Of a stretch of 64,000 bases of DNA, positions 8,765 to 17,800 are shown one piece after another (position 1 is the stretch's first letter; every line of letters begins with the position of its first letter). The stretch covers positions 248,001 through 312,000 of the forward strand of contig CAWFLQ010000001.1 in the NCBI GenBank assembly GCA_963816745.1. The letters are read 5' to 3'. Origin of the DNA: VAZQ01 sp963816745 (GTDB taxonomy: Bacteria; Pseudomonadota; Alphaproteobacteria; Rhizobiales; Xanthobacteraceae). Under the pieces are notes generated by a model. It made no database searches. It was not told where the DNA came from and saw nothing but the letters and a program-made list of their open reading frames with translations. The position numbers and the translations under genes were made by a program.

Positions 8765-8895
8765 GCCCCCGGGGAACAGCTTTGAAAGTATGACGCTATG
8801 CGCGGGGAAAAAGTGTGAACTAGTTCGCAGTGTAGCGTTGTGGTTGCACCACGGCGATGCGGGGTCATTGGGCGGCCGGCTTGCCGAATGTGGCT

Positions 8896-8985
8896 TCAGT
8901 TCAGGCAATAGGACAGACTGAGAGTAATCCCGAACAGGATCAGCAGGAAGATTGTGCGCTTGAGGCCCTTGACCGTCGTCGTCAT
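8896..8985 (-). CDS. Putative 29-aa membrane microprotein
   Basis: An ATG at 8985 with AGAAGG seven bases upstream encodes MTTTVKGLKRTIFLLILFGI followed by TLSLSYCLN and a stop. The pattern is a short basic head and a single hydrophobic helix. Tiny single-helix proteins of this type are common but hard to prove from sequence alone. Confidence 0.4.
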   Translation of the reverse strand: MTTTVKGLKRTIFLLILFGITLSLSYCLN

Positions 8986-9015
8986 TGCCTTCTCGCGCGT
9001 CCCCGTTCGGCCTGA

Positions 9016-9384
9016 TCACCCCTTCGGTTTGGGGATATCCCCGCGGATATCTCTGAATTCTTCGGGTCCCTTGAGGAGCCGCCGCTTGCGCTTCTGTTGT
9101 TCCTCCACGCTTGCGGATGAATTGGCCAGTTTGTCGATCTGCTGGCCCGCCAAGTCTGAGGCCTTTGATACGGCTTTTGGACTTCGCCGTTTCAACGGCT
9201 CCGTTTCTGCTAGCCCGATCTCGACCAGTCGTCGAATGGCTTCAGAGCGCGTCGCGTCATTGCGGGCCGCCCATTCTTCGACCTCATTGATCATGGATCG
9301 AGGCAGGCGCGCGCTCACTAAGGGATCCTTGCCCGTTGCTGGGCGGCCCCTTCGTTTTAGGTGCACCTTTTTTGACTTTCGCAT
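9016..9384 (-). CDS. Ribbon-helix-helix (CopG-like) DNA-binding protein
   Basis: The 122-aa protein starts MRKSKKVHLKRRGRPATGKDP, a basic head. The RHH fold follows at residues 21-58: beta strand PLVSARLP, then helices MINEVEEWAARND and RSEAIRRLVEIGLAE. A charged C-terminal tail (EEQQKRKRRLLKGPEEFRDI) follows. Such proteins repress their own operon, act as antitoxins or support plasmid functions. No toxin partner is evident. The start at 9384 was chosen because the RHH-type sequence begins there. It is divergent from the gene at 9449, with a 64-bp shared control region. Confidence 0.75.
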   Translation of the reverse strand: MRKSKKVHLKRRGRPATGKDPLVSARLPRSMINEVEEWAARNDATRSEAIRRLVEIGLAETEPLKRRSPKAVSKASDLAGQQIDKLANSSASVEEQQKRKRRLLKGPEEFRDIRGDIPKPKG

Positions 9385-9448
9385 TAAATTAGGTATACCC
9401 AAAAAGCGAGCCGAGGGGAAGCGCGAACTTCCCGCTCGAGGACAGGCG

Positions 9449-9808
9449 ATGACCACCCGGACCACCACGCGGGCCCGGACCCGGACCACCCGGACCCGGA
9501 CCACGCTGACGGACCACCAAGAGGCGGCGCTCGACCTGCTGCTCGACGTCATTGAGGCCCACGGGCAGCCAGGAGCCTGGCCGGACGGCGAGCCCGCAGC
9601 GCCGCTCGATCTCTGGCGGACCAAGATGATGCGGACCTTGTTCCCAGCGCACGCCAATCCGCGCCAGATGGTCCGGCGGACCGTCACGGCCTTGGTCCGG
9701 CTCGGCGTCGTGCTCGAGCGTGACGGCCCTCGTGGCGGTCGGTACCTTCGGCGTCGATATCAAGGTGGCAGGATGCACGTAGTGAGCTTTGCGTTAATGG
9801 AGGTTTAA
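9449..9808 (+). CDS. Hypothetical protein, winged-helix-like C-terminus
   Basis: The ATG follows GAGGACAGGCG. The 119-aa product has a Thr/Arg repeat head (MTTRTTTRARTRTTRTRT) encoded by near-tandem ACC/CGG hexamers. A structured part follows: DHQEAALDLLLDVIEAHG, then NPRQMVRRTVTALVRLGVVLERDG and GGRYLRRR, which resembles a winged-helix DNA-binding arrangement (inference). It is divergent from the RHH gene and may be controlled by it. Function unknown. Confidence 0.5.
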   Translation: MTTRTTTRARTRTTRTRTTLTDHQEAALDLLLDVIEAHGQPGAWPDGEPAAPLDLWRTKMMRTLFPAHANPRQMVRRTVTALVRLGVVLERDGPRGGRYLRRRYQGGRMHVVSFALMEV

Positions 9809-10965
9809 TCCAGCCGAATCTGGACTTCGGGCAAATGGGGCGCGGGCGGCCTTGGCCGCAGCACGGATAGGCAGATTTCTCGTCGTTCGCGGACGCTGGA
9901 GCGAAGCTGCGAAAGTATAAAAACAATTACAAAGTTTTCGAGATATTGGTTCGATTTCATTTCAAAGGCACGGTGCGGATTTAGCGCTAACGCAAAAACT
10001 TTATGACAAATTGATCCCAAATAGGGGACGGGGATCATCAATGCAGTTACCCACAAAAACGCTCCTGAGATTGGGGCGCGCAACCACCTTGGCGACTGCG
10101 ACCGTTGCCGCGTCCGGCCTGCTTGGAATCACCGAGCGGCCGCTCTTAGTCGCTATTGGCAACGTCGCCCTCAACTTGGCGGAAGTTCGATCCGAAGAAG
10201 AAAAGTTGCGCGAGAATATCACTGGGGTCGAGCGGTTGACTGCCGATCGATCCAAACGGCCCCGCAGGTCGTTGCCGGAAAGAGCGTGATCGGCTGCTTG
10301 CTACCCTCATCATCGCGCTCCAGAGGCTGGGCGCGCGGCGTAAGATGGCGCGGGGCGAGCCGGCCCCGCGCCGCTATGGCCATCACTCGGTGCCTCTTTT
10401 GCACAATCTGATGACTCGCTTTGCGGTCTTGGATCAGATCGCGGAGGTATCGGGCGCCGGCCTATGCGGCGATGTAGCGATGGCGTTCGGCCGTTTTTTG
10501 CCGAGGATGGCAGCGGGCGTGGCCCTTGATCCGGGAGATTTCCCAGATGTACGTGCGAGGCTACTTGGCCATGGCCGAGGGAGCGTTGCCGCGATGAGCG
10601 CCGCCCATGCCACGGATGCCAGTCATCGGCGTCCAGTTCGGGCGCACGTATGCGCCTGATGCCCGGGTCTAAAGCTGTGGATGGGTTCCGAAATTGATGG
10701 AACATTTCGCAAGATAACGCGCTGTCTGGCGGGTGGAGGCGGAATGCACTACCCGCTTAGTCCGCCTGGGGGCCCCGGGGTTCGCGCAAGTCCCCCGGGG
10801 TACTCCAGCCTATCGATCCATTCCCGCGATTGCGGTCTTTGCGTCCAGCGCTGCCGCAGCCGACGACCGAGGTTTGCCAGCGCGCCGAAAGTGCCTTTGA
10901 CGTCAATATGCGCCGTTGGCGAGGTTGCCGCTCCAGTGCCTTGTTTTCATTGGTGTCCGCTACTT
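9809..10965. other. Right part of island, no firm gene
   Basis: About 1.15 kb. A possible 82-aa frame at 10041-10289 starts MQLPTKTLLRLGRATTLATA, but it lacks a good ribosome site and family resemblance. The rest shows no conserved coding pattern and is probably degraded cargo. Confidence 0.3.
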
Positions 10966-10980
10966 CTCTCGGGACCGCCA
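10966..10980 (+). other. attR: 15-bp copy of tRNA-Arg 3' end
   Basis: CTCTCGGGACCGCCA matches tRNA positions 5184-5198 exactly. No tRNA body precedes it, so it is the right boundary of the island. Confidence 0.82.
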
Positions 10981-11281
10981 GCTAAATCAAATATTTAGCC
11001 AGGAATTTCGAGCCAGCATCTTCCCAGAAATCGCCGCTGGGAAGACTATGGGAAGATAGGCTAAACCCCAGCGCAGCTCCTACAGCGCGTTTCCAGCTTG
11101 CCCCGCCATCTCTCGCCAGGGTCGGCGCCTTTAGGCGCACGGGCGGGCTTGCGGCGTGCTTGGCAGGGGAGTGCCGCCCCGACCGTGTGCAGAGTCAACT
11201 TGAGCGCTCGGCAGTCGGAGCGGGGGCAATGTTTGGTTTTATTGCGTTGATCCGAATCACTTCCGCGCCAAGATAGGCGCC

Positions 11282-11455
11282 ATGCTGGTAACTCAAATTT
11301 CCGGATCGCAACTTCGCAGCGCCCGAGTCTATGCGGGGCTCACCCTGAGTCAGGTTGCCGCTCGCGCCCGGGTGACGCGGCAAGCGATTAGCGCATGGGA
11401 GTCGTCTAGCTCTGCTGTCCAGCAGCCAACGTCAACAAGCTGTGCCGCGTCATAA
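11282..11455 (+). pseudogene. XRE-family helix-turn-helix regulator, truncated
   Basis: A 57-aa frame contains SGSQLRSARVYAGLTLSQVA and then ARARVTRQAISAWESSS, a standard XRE helix-turn-helix. After codon 46 the frame ends in QQPTSTSCAAS. Reading with one base less from about 11418 gives the expected continuation AANVNKLCRVI. A frameshift has therefore probably cut a longer regulator. It lies just outside the island's right end. Confidence 0.6.
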
Positions 11456-11489
11456 CGAGGGTCTCCTATTCCGACCTACCTGGAGGGTG

Positions 11490-12330
11490 TCATAGGGGTA
11501 AGACATCGGACCCAGCGAAGGCGGCACGCTCCCTTTCCTCCCGCGCGGGCAGGTAGCCGTTGATGTCGCGCTCGGTCGATATCCAGCCGCTGGCTTTGCT
11601 CGGGTCGGCCCAGATCGTCTTGAACTCGCCCGGCGCATAGAACACAAGAAAGCGCAGATCGATGTCGTCTGCGGCCTTCAGATGGTGCCGCTCGCCAGCG
11701 CGGAAAAAGACCACATCGCCCGGCTGTATCGGCAATCGCTGACCGTTCGCCCAAGCTTCGCCGCGACCGCTCAGGATGTACATGAAGGAAGCGGCTCCCT
11801 CTTGATGATAGCTCGATGCGGTGCTGCCCGGTGGATAGATCACCATCTGAATTTTGATCGCCGCTGTCTGGCACAGTTCCGGGCTGACCAGAGCGACGCG
11901 CATACGTCCATCACTCTTCGACTTGAAGACTGGTTCGCGTGTCCAGTTGATCACTGTGTGAACCGGCGTGGTGTTGGAGAAGCCCTTATCGAGACGTCCG
12001 GCATCCGGGATTTCGACGTAGAGCAGCGACGCGGCATCATGGGTCGATATTGTGGCAGGAAATCCCGGCGGCAGGAAAGCGGAATGGGTATGCGACAGTC
12101 TTGTCCGGTACTGGTGGGTATCGAGCGTCGCCTCGCCCGCCAACAGGTGCAGCCAGGCGAGCGACTTGGCCGAGGGTTCGAACCGCGTGGAACAGCCTGC
12201 AGCCAGCGTCAGACGGTCCAGCAGCACGTTCGACGGGTGTCCACGCATTCCGCGTGAGCAGTCGTTGCCGCGCGACGCCTACGTTCATCGGCTCCGCGGC
12301 GACCGACTTTTCGTTGACTTTGACGACCAT
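11490..12330 (-). CDS. Bicupin-type protein with one frameshift
   Basis: Two cupin-like halves are visible. The second contains SYHQEGAASFMYILSGRGEAW, QPGDVVFFRAGERHHL and a C-terminal tail. The first begins VLLDRLTLAAGCSTRFEP with LHLLAGEATL. The likely N-terminus (MVVKVNEKSVAAEPMNVGVA, ending near RQRLLT) lies in another frame ending around 12240, so a single indel there splits the gene; the ATG at 12330 is taken as start. The fold suggests a metal-dependent dioxygenase, isomerase or small-molecule sensor. The residues do not allow a substrate call. Confidence 0.65.
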
Positions 12331-12474
12331 GCCATTCCTCCATTGACCGGCGTAAAGTCGCAGGCGCCCGGAATGTCGTGCTCATCGTGGCGCCTATCAA
12401 CTAGGGGCCCCCTCCCCTCCACACAGGGGGGCCGGGTAGTACGGCTCCCGTTGCAGAAATCGAGATCCATCTGA

Positions 12475-12753
12475 GGCGGAAAAATTGTTATCCAGGCCAA
12501 GCGTTATACCAACACTGTGGATGTGTCTTCGGTCCGCGATTTATTTGGGACCGTGCAAGCTGAGGGTGCGAATCGAGGCATACTTGTCACCACGAGCAGC
12601 TACGGTGCTGATTCCTACGAATTTGCAAAGAACAAACCGCTTACTCTACTCGACGGAAATAATTTGCTAGCGCTCCTTCAAAAGCATGGTTTCATCTATC
12701 GAATAAACATTTTGGAGGCTAGAAAAGCGATGCAGGCCCAAAGGGCACGCTAG
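12475..12753 (+). pseudogene. Mrr-like restriction endonuclease, C-terminal remnant
   Basis: The frame reads GGKIVIQAKRYTNTVDVSSV, then RDLFGTVQAEGANRGILVTT and SSYGADSYEFAKNKPLTLLD. This is the end of the Mrr-type PD-(D/E)XK domain, with QAK supplying the Q-x-K part of the active site. An in-frame TGA lies directly before GGK, and the upstream half, including the catalytic Asp, is absent. Intact relatives are DNA endonucleases with an N-terminal membrane or winged-helix region. The sequence diverges abruptly at 12475, so this is a deletion remnant. Confidence 0.75.
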
Positions 12754-12901
12754 GGCTAGATTGAGCGCGGCACGACGACATGACGGTGGCCCATCGCGGC
12801 GACGCAGCGGCTTGGCAACCCGGCCATGCCCAATGTGATTAAGCTGCAGCGACTAGATCACATGCAAATTTGTCGCTCTTCCGGTCAAGTGATACGCCGC
12901 G

Positions 12902-13162
12902 TCAGCCCTTTCTCCAATTCCGGGTCCTCGAGATCTCCAACCGAACGTTTGGATCGGGATCGAAGCCGAATCGATGGTACGAATAGCCGTAGCCGCCGTA
13001 CGGGCCGACATAGGGGCCATACAGGCCGATATAAGGGCCATACGCGCGGACATAGGGATGGGGGCCGATCACCACGATTTGGGCGAATGCTGGCGGCGCA
13101 GCTGTGGCAACCAGGCTCGCACACCCGCACGCGAACAACATGCCTCTGATGATAGTTGTCAT
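12902..13162 (-). CDS. Small secreted Gly/Tyr/Pro-rich protein (86 aa)
   Basis: The start at 13162 is supported by GGAGGCGGAA just upstream. A signal peptide (MTTIIRGMLFACGCASLVAT, ending near APPAFA) is followed by short degenerate repeats (HPYVRAYGPYIG, LYGPYVG, PYGGYGYS) and a polar tail RLEISRTRNWRKG. Such aromatic-Gly repeats are common in cell-envelope proteins of rhizobia. Function unknown. Confidence 0.6.
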   Translation of the reverse strand: MTTIIRGMLFACGCASLVATAAPPAFAQIVVIGPHPYVRAYGPYIGLYGPYVGPYGGYGYSYHRFGFDPDPNVRLEISRTRNWRKG

Positions 13163-13389
13163 TTCCGCCTCCGTTTTTCGGTTCTCGACATGCGCGCACC
13201 GACACGCTGGCAAGGCAGACGCTTAGGCCAGTATGCCACCAATCTGCCAATGACGAATTGAGGCAGATCAAAAAGGGAAAGCTCAACCGCCGATGTGAAC
13301 GACGACCGGGCGTGCGGTCATCGAGCGGATGCCGGCGAATTGAGCCACGTGAGCCCTCACACGATCTTCGCCAGCAACTTCTGTTCCGG

Positions 13390-13803
13390 CTATCTCATGT
13401 CTTGCGGATTGAACGCACGCGGCTGGGTCATGTCCTGTCGATTGCTGCTGCCCGAGCGATCCTGGGGATTGCTCGGATTGAAAACGTTGCCGGGCGAACG
13501 TCCCGCCGTCGCGGGGGCACCGAGTCGTGGTGCGGAGCTCCCGACGCCGGCACGAGCCACGCCGCTCGAAGGTTGCGGATCGGTGACGACGGTATCGACA
13601 CCGCAACCGCGACTCCAGTCGTGTCCTTGCCTATGCCAGTGAGCGTATCTCCGGCAGTGCACGGCTTCGGTCAGGTTCAGTGAATCGACCGCCTGCCGAG
13701 CATCCGTCGGCCGGGCAATGGTGATTGAGCTGGCGGGCGATGCCGCGAGACAGACCAGACCTAAGCCAGCACTGGCTGCCACTCCCAGCAAAAGCGAACG
13801 CAT
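13390..13803 (-). CDS. Small secreted protein with His/Arg-rich CRRYxHWHRxG motif
   Basis: GGAGGAAGAC precedes the ATG at 13803. A signal peptide (MRSLLLGVAASAGLGLVCLA, ending near ASPAS) is followed by HCRRYAHWHRQGHDWSRGCG, a motif seen in many small exported rhizobial proteins. The C-terminal half is a low-complexity Asn/Pro/Gln/Arg/Ser region (FNPSNPQDRSGSSNRQ). The function of the motif is not known; metal or polyanion binding is a guess. Confidence 0.65.
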   Translation of the reverse strand: MRSLLLGVAASAGLGLVCLAASPASSITIARPTDARQAVDSLNLTEAVHCRRYAHWHRQGHDWSRGCGVDTVVTDPQPSSGVARAGVGSSAPRLGAPATAGRSPGNVFNPSNPQDRSGSSNRQDMTQPRAFNPQDMR

Positions 13804-14134
13804 GTCTTCCTCCATGGAAGGACCGCGTGAATGCGCGTCGCTCGGTGTTCGGTCCGGCAAGACGCCGTCGCACGGACGATGTCCGGCGTCCGACCAATTC
13901 GCCACCGCAATGGATCGGCTGCGGGCGCGCCGCCGCTTGGCCGCACCTGCCTCGATCGCTCCATCGCGTACCACTATTGTCCGGCACCTTCGCGCCATCC
14001 ATGAGGGCATTCCCTGAAATGCGGCAAGGGCAAACCCTGAAAACAGGCATTTCGCCAGAACTCGGATAGACATCGCTGACCGGAGTATTCACACTGATTG
14101 TCGTCGCACTCGATATTGCGGGAGGGCTGACAAC
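13804..14134. other. Divergent intergenic region
   Basis: About 330 bp between the leftward secreted-protein gene and the rightward 82-aa gene. No clear promoter consensus or additional gene was recognised. Confidence 0.3.
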
Positions 14135-14383
14135 ATGCCGGGCGACCGAGCGCTGCGTCGCGCAGAAGCACTGCATCAGCGCGAGTTGTTGGCGAATGCC
14201 AATCGGCAAGTTATGGAGTGCGAACATATCGTTGCCGAATGGGGCGCGTTGATCGGCAGAATGCAGGTAGAGGGTCGCGACGTGACTGTGGCTCGTGACC
14301 TGCTCGAGACATTGAAGAGCAACCTGGACGCCCGCCGCTCGAGCCGCGATCAGATCCAACAAATTCTCTTGGAAGGCGTATGA
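14135..14383 (+). CDS. Small helical hypothetical protein (82 aa)
   Basis: The product starts MPGDRALRRAEALHQRELLA, continues through QVMECEHIVAEWGALIGRM, EGRDVTVARDLLETLKSNLD and ends QIQQILLEGV. It looks like a two- or three-helix cytoplasmic protein, with a heptad-like pattern compatible with a coiled coil. Short proteins of this layout recur in Bradyrhizobium-type genomes (recollection). Function unknown. Confidence 0.55.
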   Translation: MPGDRALRRAEALHQRELLANANRQVMECEHIVAEWGALIGRMQVEGRDVTVARDLLETLKSNLDARRSSRDQIQQILLEGV

Positions 14384-14836
14384 GCAGGCGGCCTCAGTCG
14401 GCTTCATCGTTGGCGTAGCGAGGCCCGCGGCACTGAGTTGGCACCTGTGCCGCATCCGTGAGCACCGCGCTCGCGCCGGCGCCGTCCGGTCAATATAGAT
14501 TGATATCCGGTGATGTCGGGACGCCGGCTGCCGACGCTCGTCGGCGGCAGCCCTGCATCGTCACTTCTGCCGAAGCCAATTGATGAAAACGATGCTCGCG
14601 CGATGGCGGCCGAGCAGCTTCATGTATTGGTAATCATAACCGAGGCGGTGCGCCAGTAACGCATAATAATTCAACATGGACGATGAATAGACTAATGAAA
14701 ATCAATTTAACCAGAAATTTCCGTACAAATACCTATTCCTGGCTCTGAACGTTGGAAATCCGCGCTTTTCTCAAGAGTTTACTAGTGGGTAACTATACTT
14801 ACCAAGCTGGAGACTCTGCTGGCGTCAGGCAAGAAA
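14384..14836. other. Upstream region of the giant adhesin gene
   Basis: About 450 bp. The part from about 14640 to 14790 is clearly richer in A+T than its surroundings and probably carries the adhesin promoter and regulator sites; exact boxes were not assigned. Confidence 0.4.
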
Positions 14837-17800
14837 ATGTCTGACTCGGCCATACTGCGTCTCGTGCGCGCCGCACGGCGCGCGGTGCCTTCATTCCATA
14901 TTGCCAGCAACGCAGTTAGCGCTGGGTTTCTGGCCTGGTTGACGACGAAAGCCGCCGCCGAAGCGGCGACCAAGGAAGTAGCAGACAACAGCGAGAAGTC
15001 GCACGGGACGGTGCACGAAGCGACGCATGCTGCGTCGTACGCGGGCACGTCGGGGACGAACTCGGAATTCGGAGCGACGGCATCGGAGGACGGCGCGGGC
15101 GGCCGGCGCGCCGACGCCACTACCGGGCGCGCGGAGTCCGACAATGCGCACAGCGAATCCGCGCCGAACGGTGTGGCGAACGGAAAGGGCCAAGATGGCG
15201 GCGCCACCGGAGTCGCTGGCGCCACGTCGGTCGGTTCGTCAACCAATCCGGCGATCCTGTTCACCGGTCAGGCGATGGACACCGCCTCGACGGTATTGCT
15301 GGCGACCGCGCTGCTGCCGGACGCCAAGCCCGCAAGCAATGCAACGGGCAACGCCGTCAATGACGTCGGGGTCGTGGTGCCGGGCAAGCAGGGCGCGGTC
15401 GCGTCGGATCCGGAGGTCATCACCGACACCGGCAACGAGACCAACAATGCGCCCGCGATCACGTCGAACGGCGGCGGGGCCGCGGCCTCGATCAGCGTGG
15501 CGGAGAACACGATCGCCGTCACGACCGTCACGGCCACGGATGCCGACCCCGGCGCCACGCTGAGCTACAGCATCGTGGGCGGCGCCGACGCCGCCCAGTT
15601 CATGATCGATGCCACCACCGGCGTATTGTCGTTCGTGTCGGCGCCCGACTTCGAGGCTCCGGCCGATGCCGGCGCCGACAACGTCTATGACGTCAAGGTG
15701 CAGGTCTCAGACGGCGTCAACGTCGATACTCAGGACATCGCGATTACCGTCAGCGACGTCAGCGACACGCCGTTGGTCATCACCTCCGACGGCGGAGGCT
15801 CGACCGCGGCGATCAGTGTCGCGGAGAGCTCCACGGCCGTCACGACCGTCACCGCCGTCGACATCGATTCCGGCGCCACGCTGACCTATTCCATCAGCGG
15901 CGGGGCGGACGCCGCCAAGTTCACGATCAACGCGACCACCGGCGTGCTGGCGTTCGTATCGGCGCCCGATGCCGAGGCGCCCGCCGATGCCGGCGCCAAC
16001 AACGTCTACGACGTGCAGGTGCAGGTCTCCGACGGCACCAACGTCGATACCCAGGACATCGCCGTCACCGTCACCGATATCAACGACAACGCGCCCGCGA
16101 TTACGTCGAACGGCGGCGGCGCCACCGCTTCGGTCAACGTCGCGGAGAACACGACCGCCGTCACCACGGTGACCGCCACCGACGCCGACGCCGGCGCCAC
16201 GCTGGCCTACAGCATCGTCGGCGGCGCGGACGCCGCCAAGTTCACGATCAATGCAACCACCGGCGTGCTGTCGTTCGTCTCGGCGCCGGATGCCGAGGCC
16301 CCGACCGACGCCGGCTCCAACAACGTCTACGACGTGCAGGTGCAGGTGTCCGACGGCACCAACACCGACACCCAGGACATCGCGGTTACCGTCACCAACG
16401 TCAACGACAACACCCCGGTCGATCGCGTCGAACGGCGGCGGAGCCACGGCGGCGGTCAACGTCGCGGAGAACGCCACCGCGGTGACGACAGTCACCGCCA
16501 CCGACGCCGACGCCGGCGACGACGCTGACCTACAGCATCGTGGGTGGCGCGGACGCGGCCAAGTTCACGATCAATGCCACGACGGGCGTGCTTGGCCTTC
16601 GTCTCGGCCCCCGACGCCGAGGCGCCGACCGACGCCGGCGGCAACAACGTCTACGACGTGCAGGTGCAGGTCTCGGACGGCACCAACACCGACACCCAGG
16701 CCATCGCGGTCACCGTCACCAACGTCAACGACAATACCCCGGTCATCACGTCTAACGGCGGCGGCTCGACCGCGTCCGTCAACGTCGCGGAGAACGCGAC
16801 GGCCGTCACCACGGTGGCCGCCACCGACGCCGATGCCGGGGCGACGCTGACCTACAGCATCGTCGGTGGCGCAGACGCCGCCAAGTTCGCCATCAACGCC
16901 ACGACCGGCGTGCTGTCGTTCGTCTCCGCTCCGGACGCCGAGGCGCCGACGGATGCCGGCGGCAACAACGTCTACGACGTCCAGGTGCAGGTGTCCGATG
17001 GCACCAACACCGACACCCAGGCCATCGCCGTCACCGTCAGCAACGTCAACGACAATGCGCCGGTCATTACCTCGAACGGCGGCGGAGCGACCGCGGCGGT
17101 CAATGTCGCCGAGAACGGCACGACGGTGACGACGGTCACTGCATCGGACGCTGACGCCGGCGCGACGCTGACCTACTCGATCGTCGGCGGCGCCGACGCC
17201 GCCAAGTTCACGATCAACGCCACGACCGGTGTGCTGTCGTTCGTCTCGGCGCCGGATGCCGAAGTCGCCTACGGATGCCGGCGGCAACAATGTCTACGAC
17301 GTCCAGGTGCAGGTGTCCGACGGGACCAACACCGACACGCAGGACATCGCCGTCACCGTCACCAACGTCAACGACAATACCCCCGTGATCACGTCGAACG
17401 GCGGCGCGGCGACGGCAGCCGATCAACGTCGCGGAGAACGGCACGGCCGTGACGACCGTGTCACGGCGACCGACGCCGATGCCGGCGCGACGCTGACCTA
17501 CTCCATCATCGGCGGCGCCGACGCCGCCAAGTTCACGATCAATGCCACGACTGGCGTCCTGTCGTTCGTCTCCGCGCCGGATGCGGAGACGCCGACCGAC
17601 GCCGGCGGCAACAACGTCTACGACGTGCAGGTGCAGGTCTCCGACGGCACCAATACCGATACCCAGGACATCGCCGTCACCGTCACCAACGTCAACGACA
17701 ACGTCCCCGTGATCACGTCGAACGGCGGCGGCGCCACCGCGGCCGTCAACGTGGCGGAGAACACGACGGCGGTTACGACCGTGACCGCAACGGACGCGGA

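Larger units (their letters stand above)
5200..10980. mobile_element. Genomic island integrated at tRNA-Arg(CCT)
   Basis: The 5.8-kb segment lies between two exact 15-bp copies of the tRNA 3' end. It starts with a tyrosine integrase pointing at the tRNA, the usual layout of tRNA-targeted islands. Cargo is sparse: a truncated serine resolvase, several short secreted or membrane proteins, a ribbon-helix-helix regulator and a divergent partner of unknown function, and gene fragments. No transfer, replication or relaxase genes are visible, so it is probably a decayed, non-self-mobile remnant. Confidence 0.82.

Noticed and set aside
10345..10659. Possible 104-aa protein in the island
   Set aside because: No ribosome site, no domain pattern, and frames on the opposite strand are equally open.
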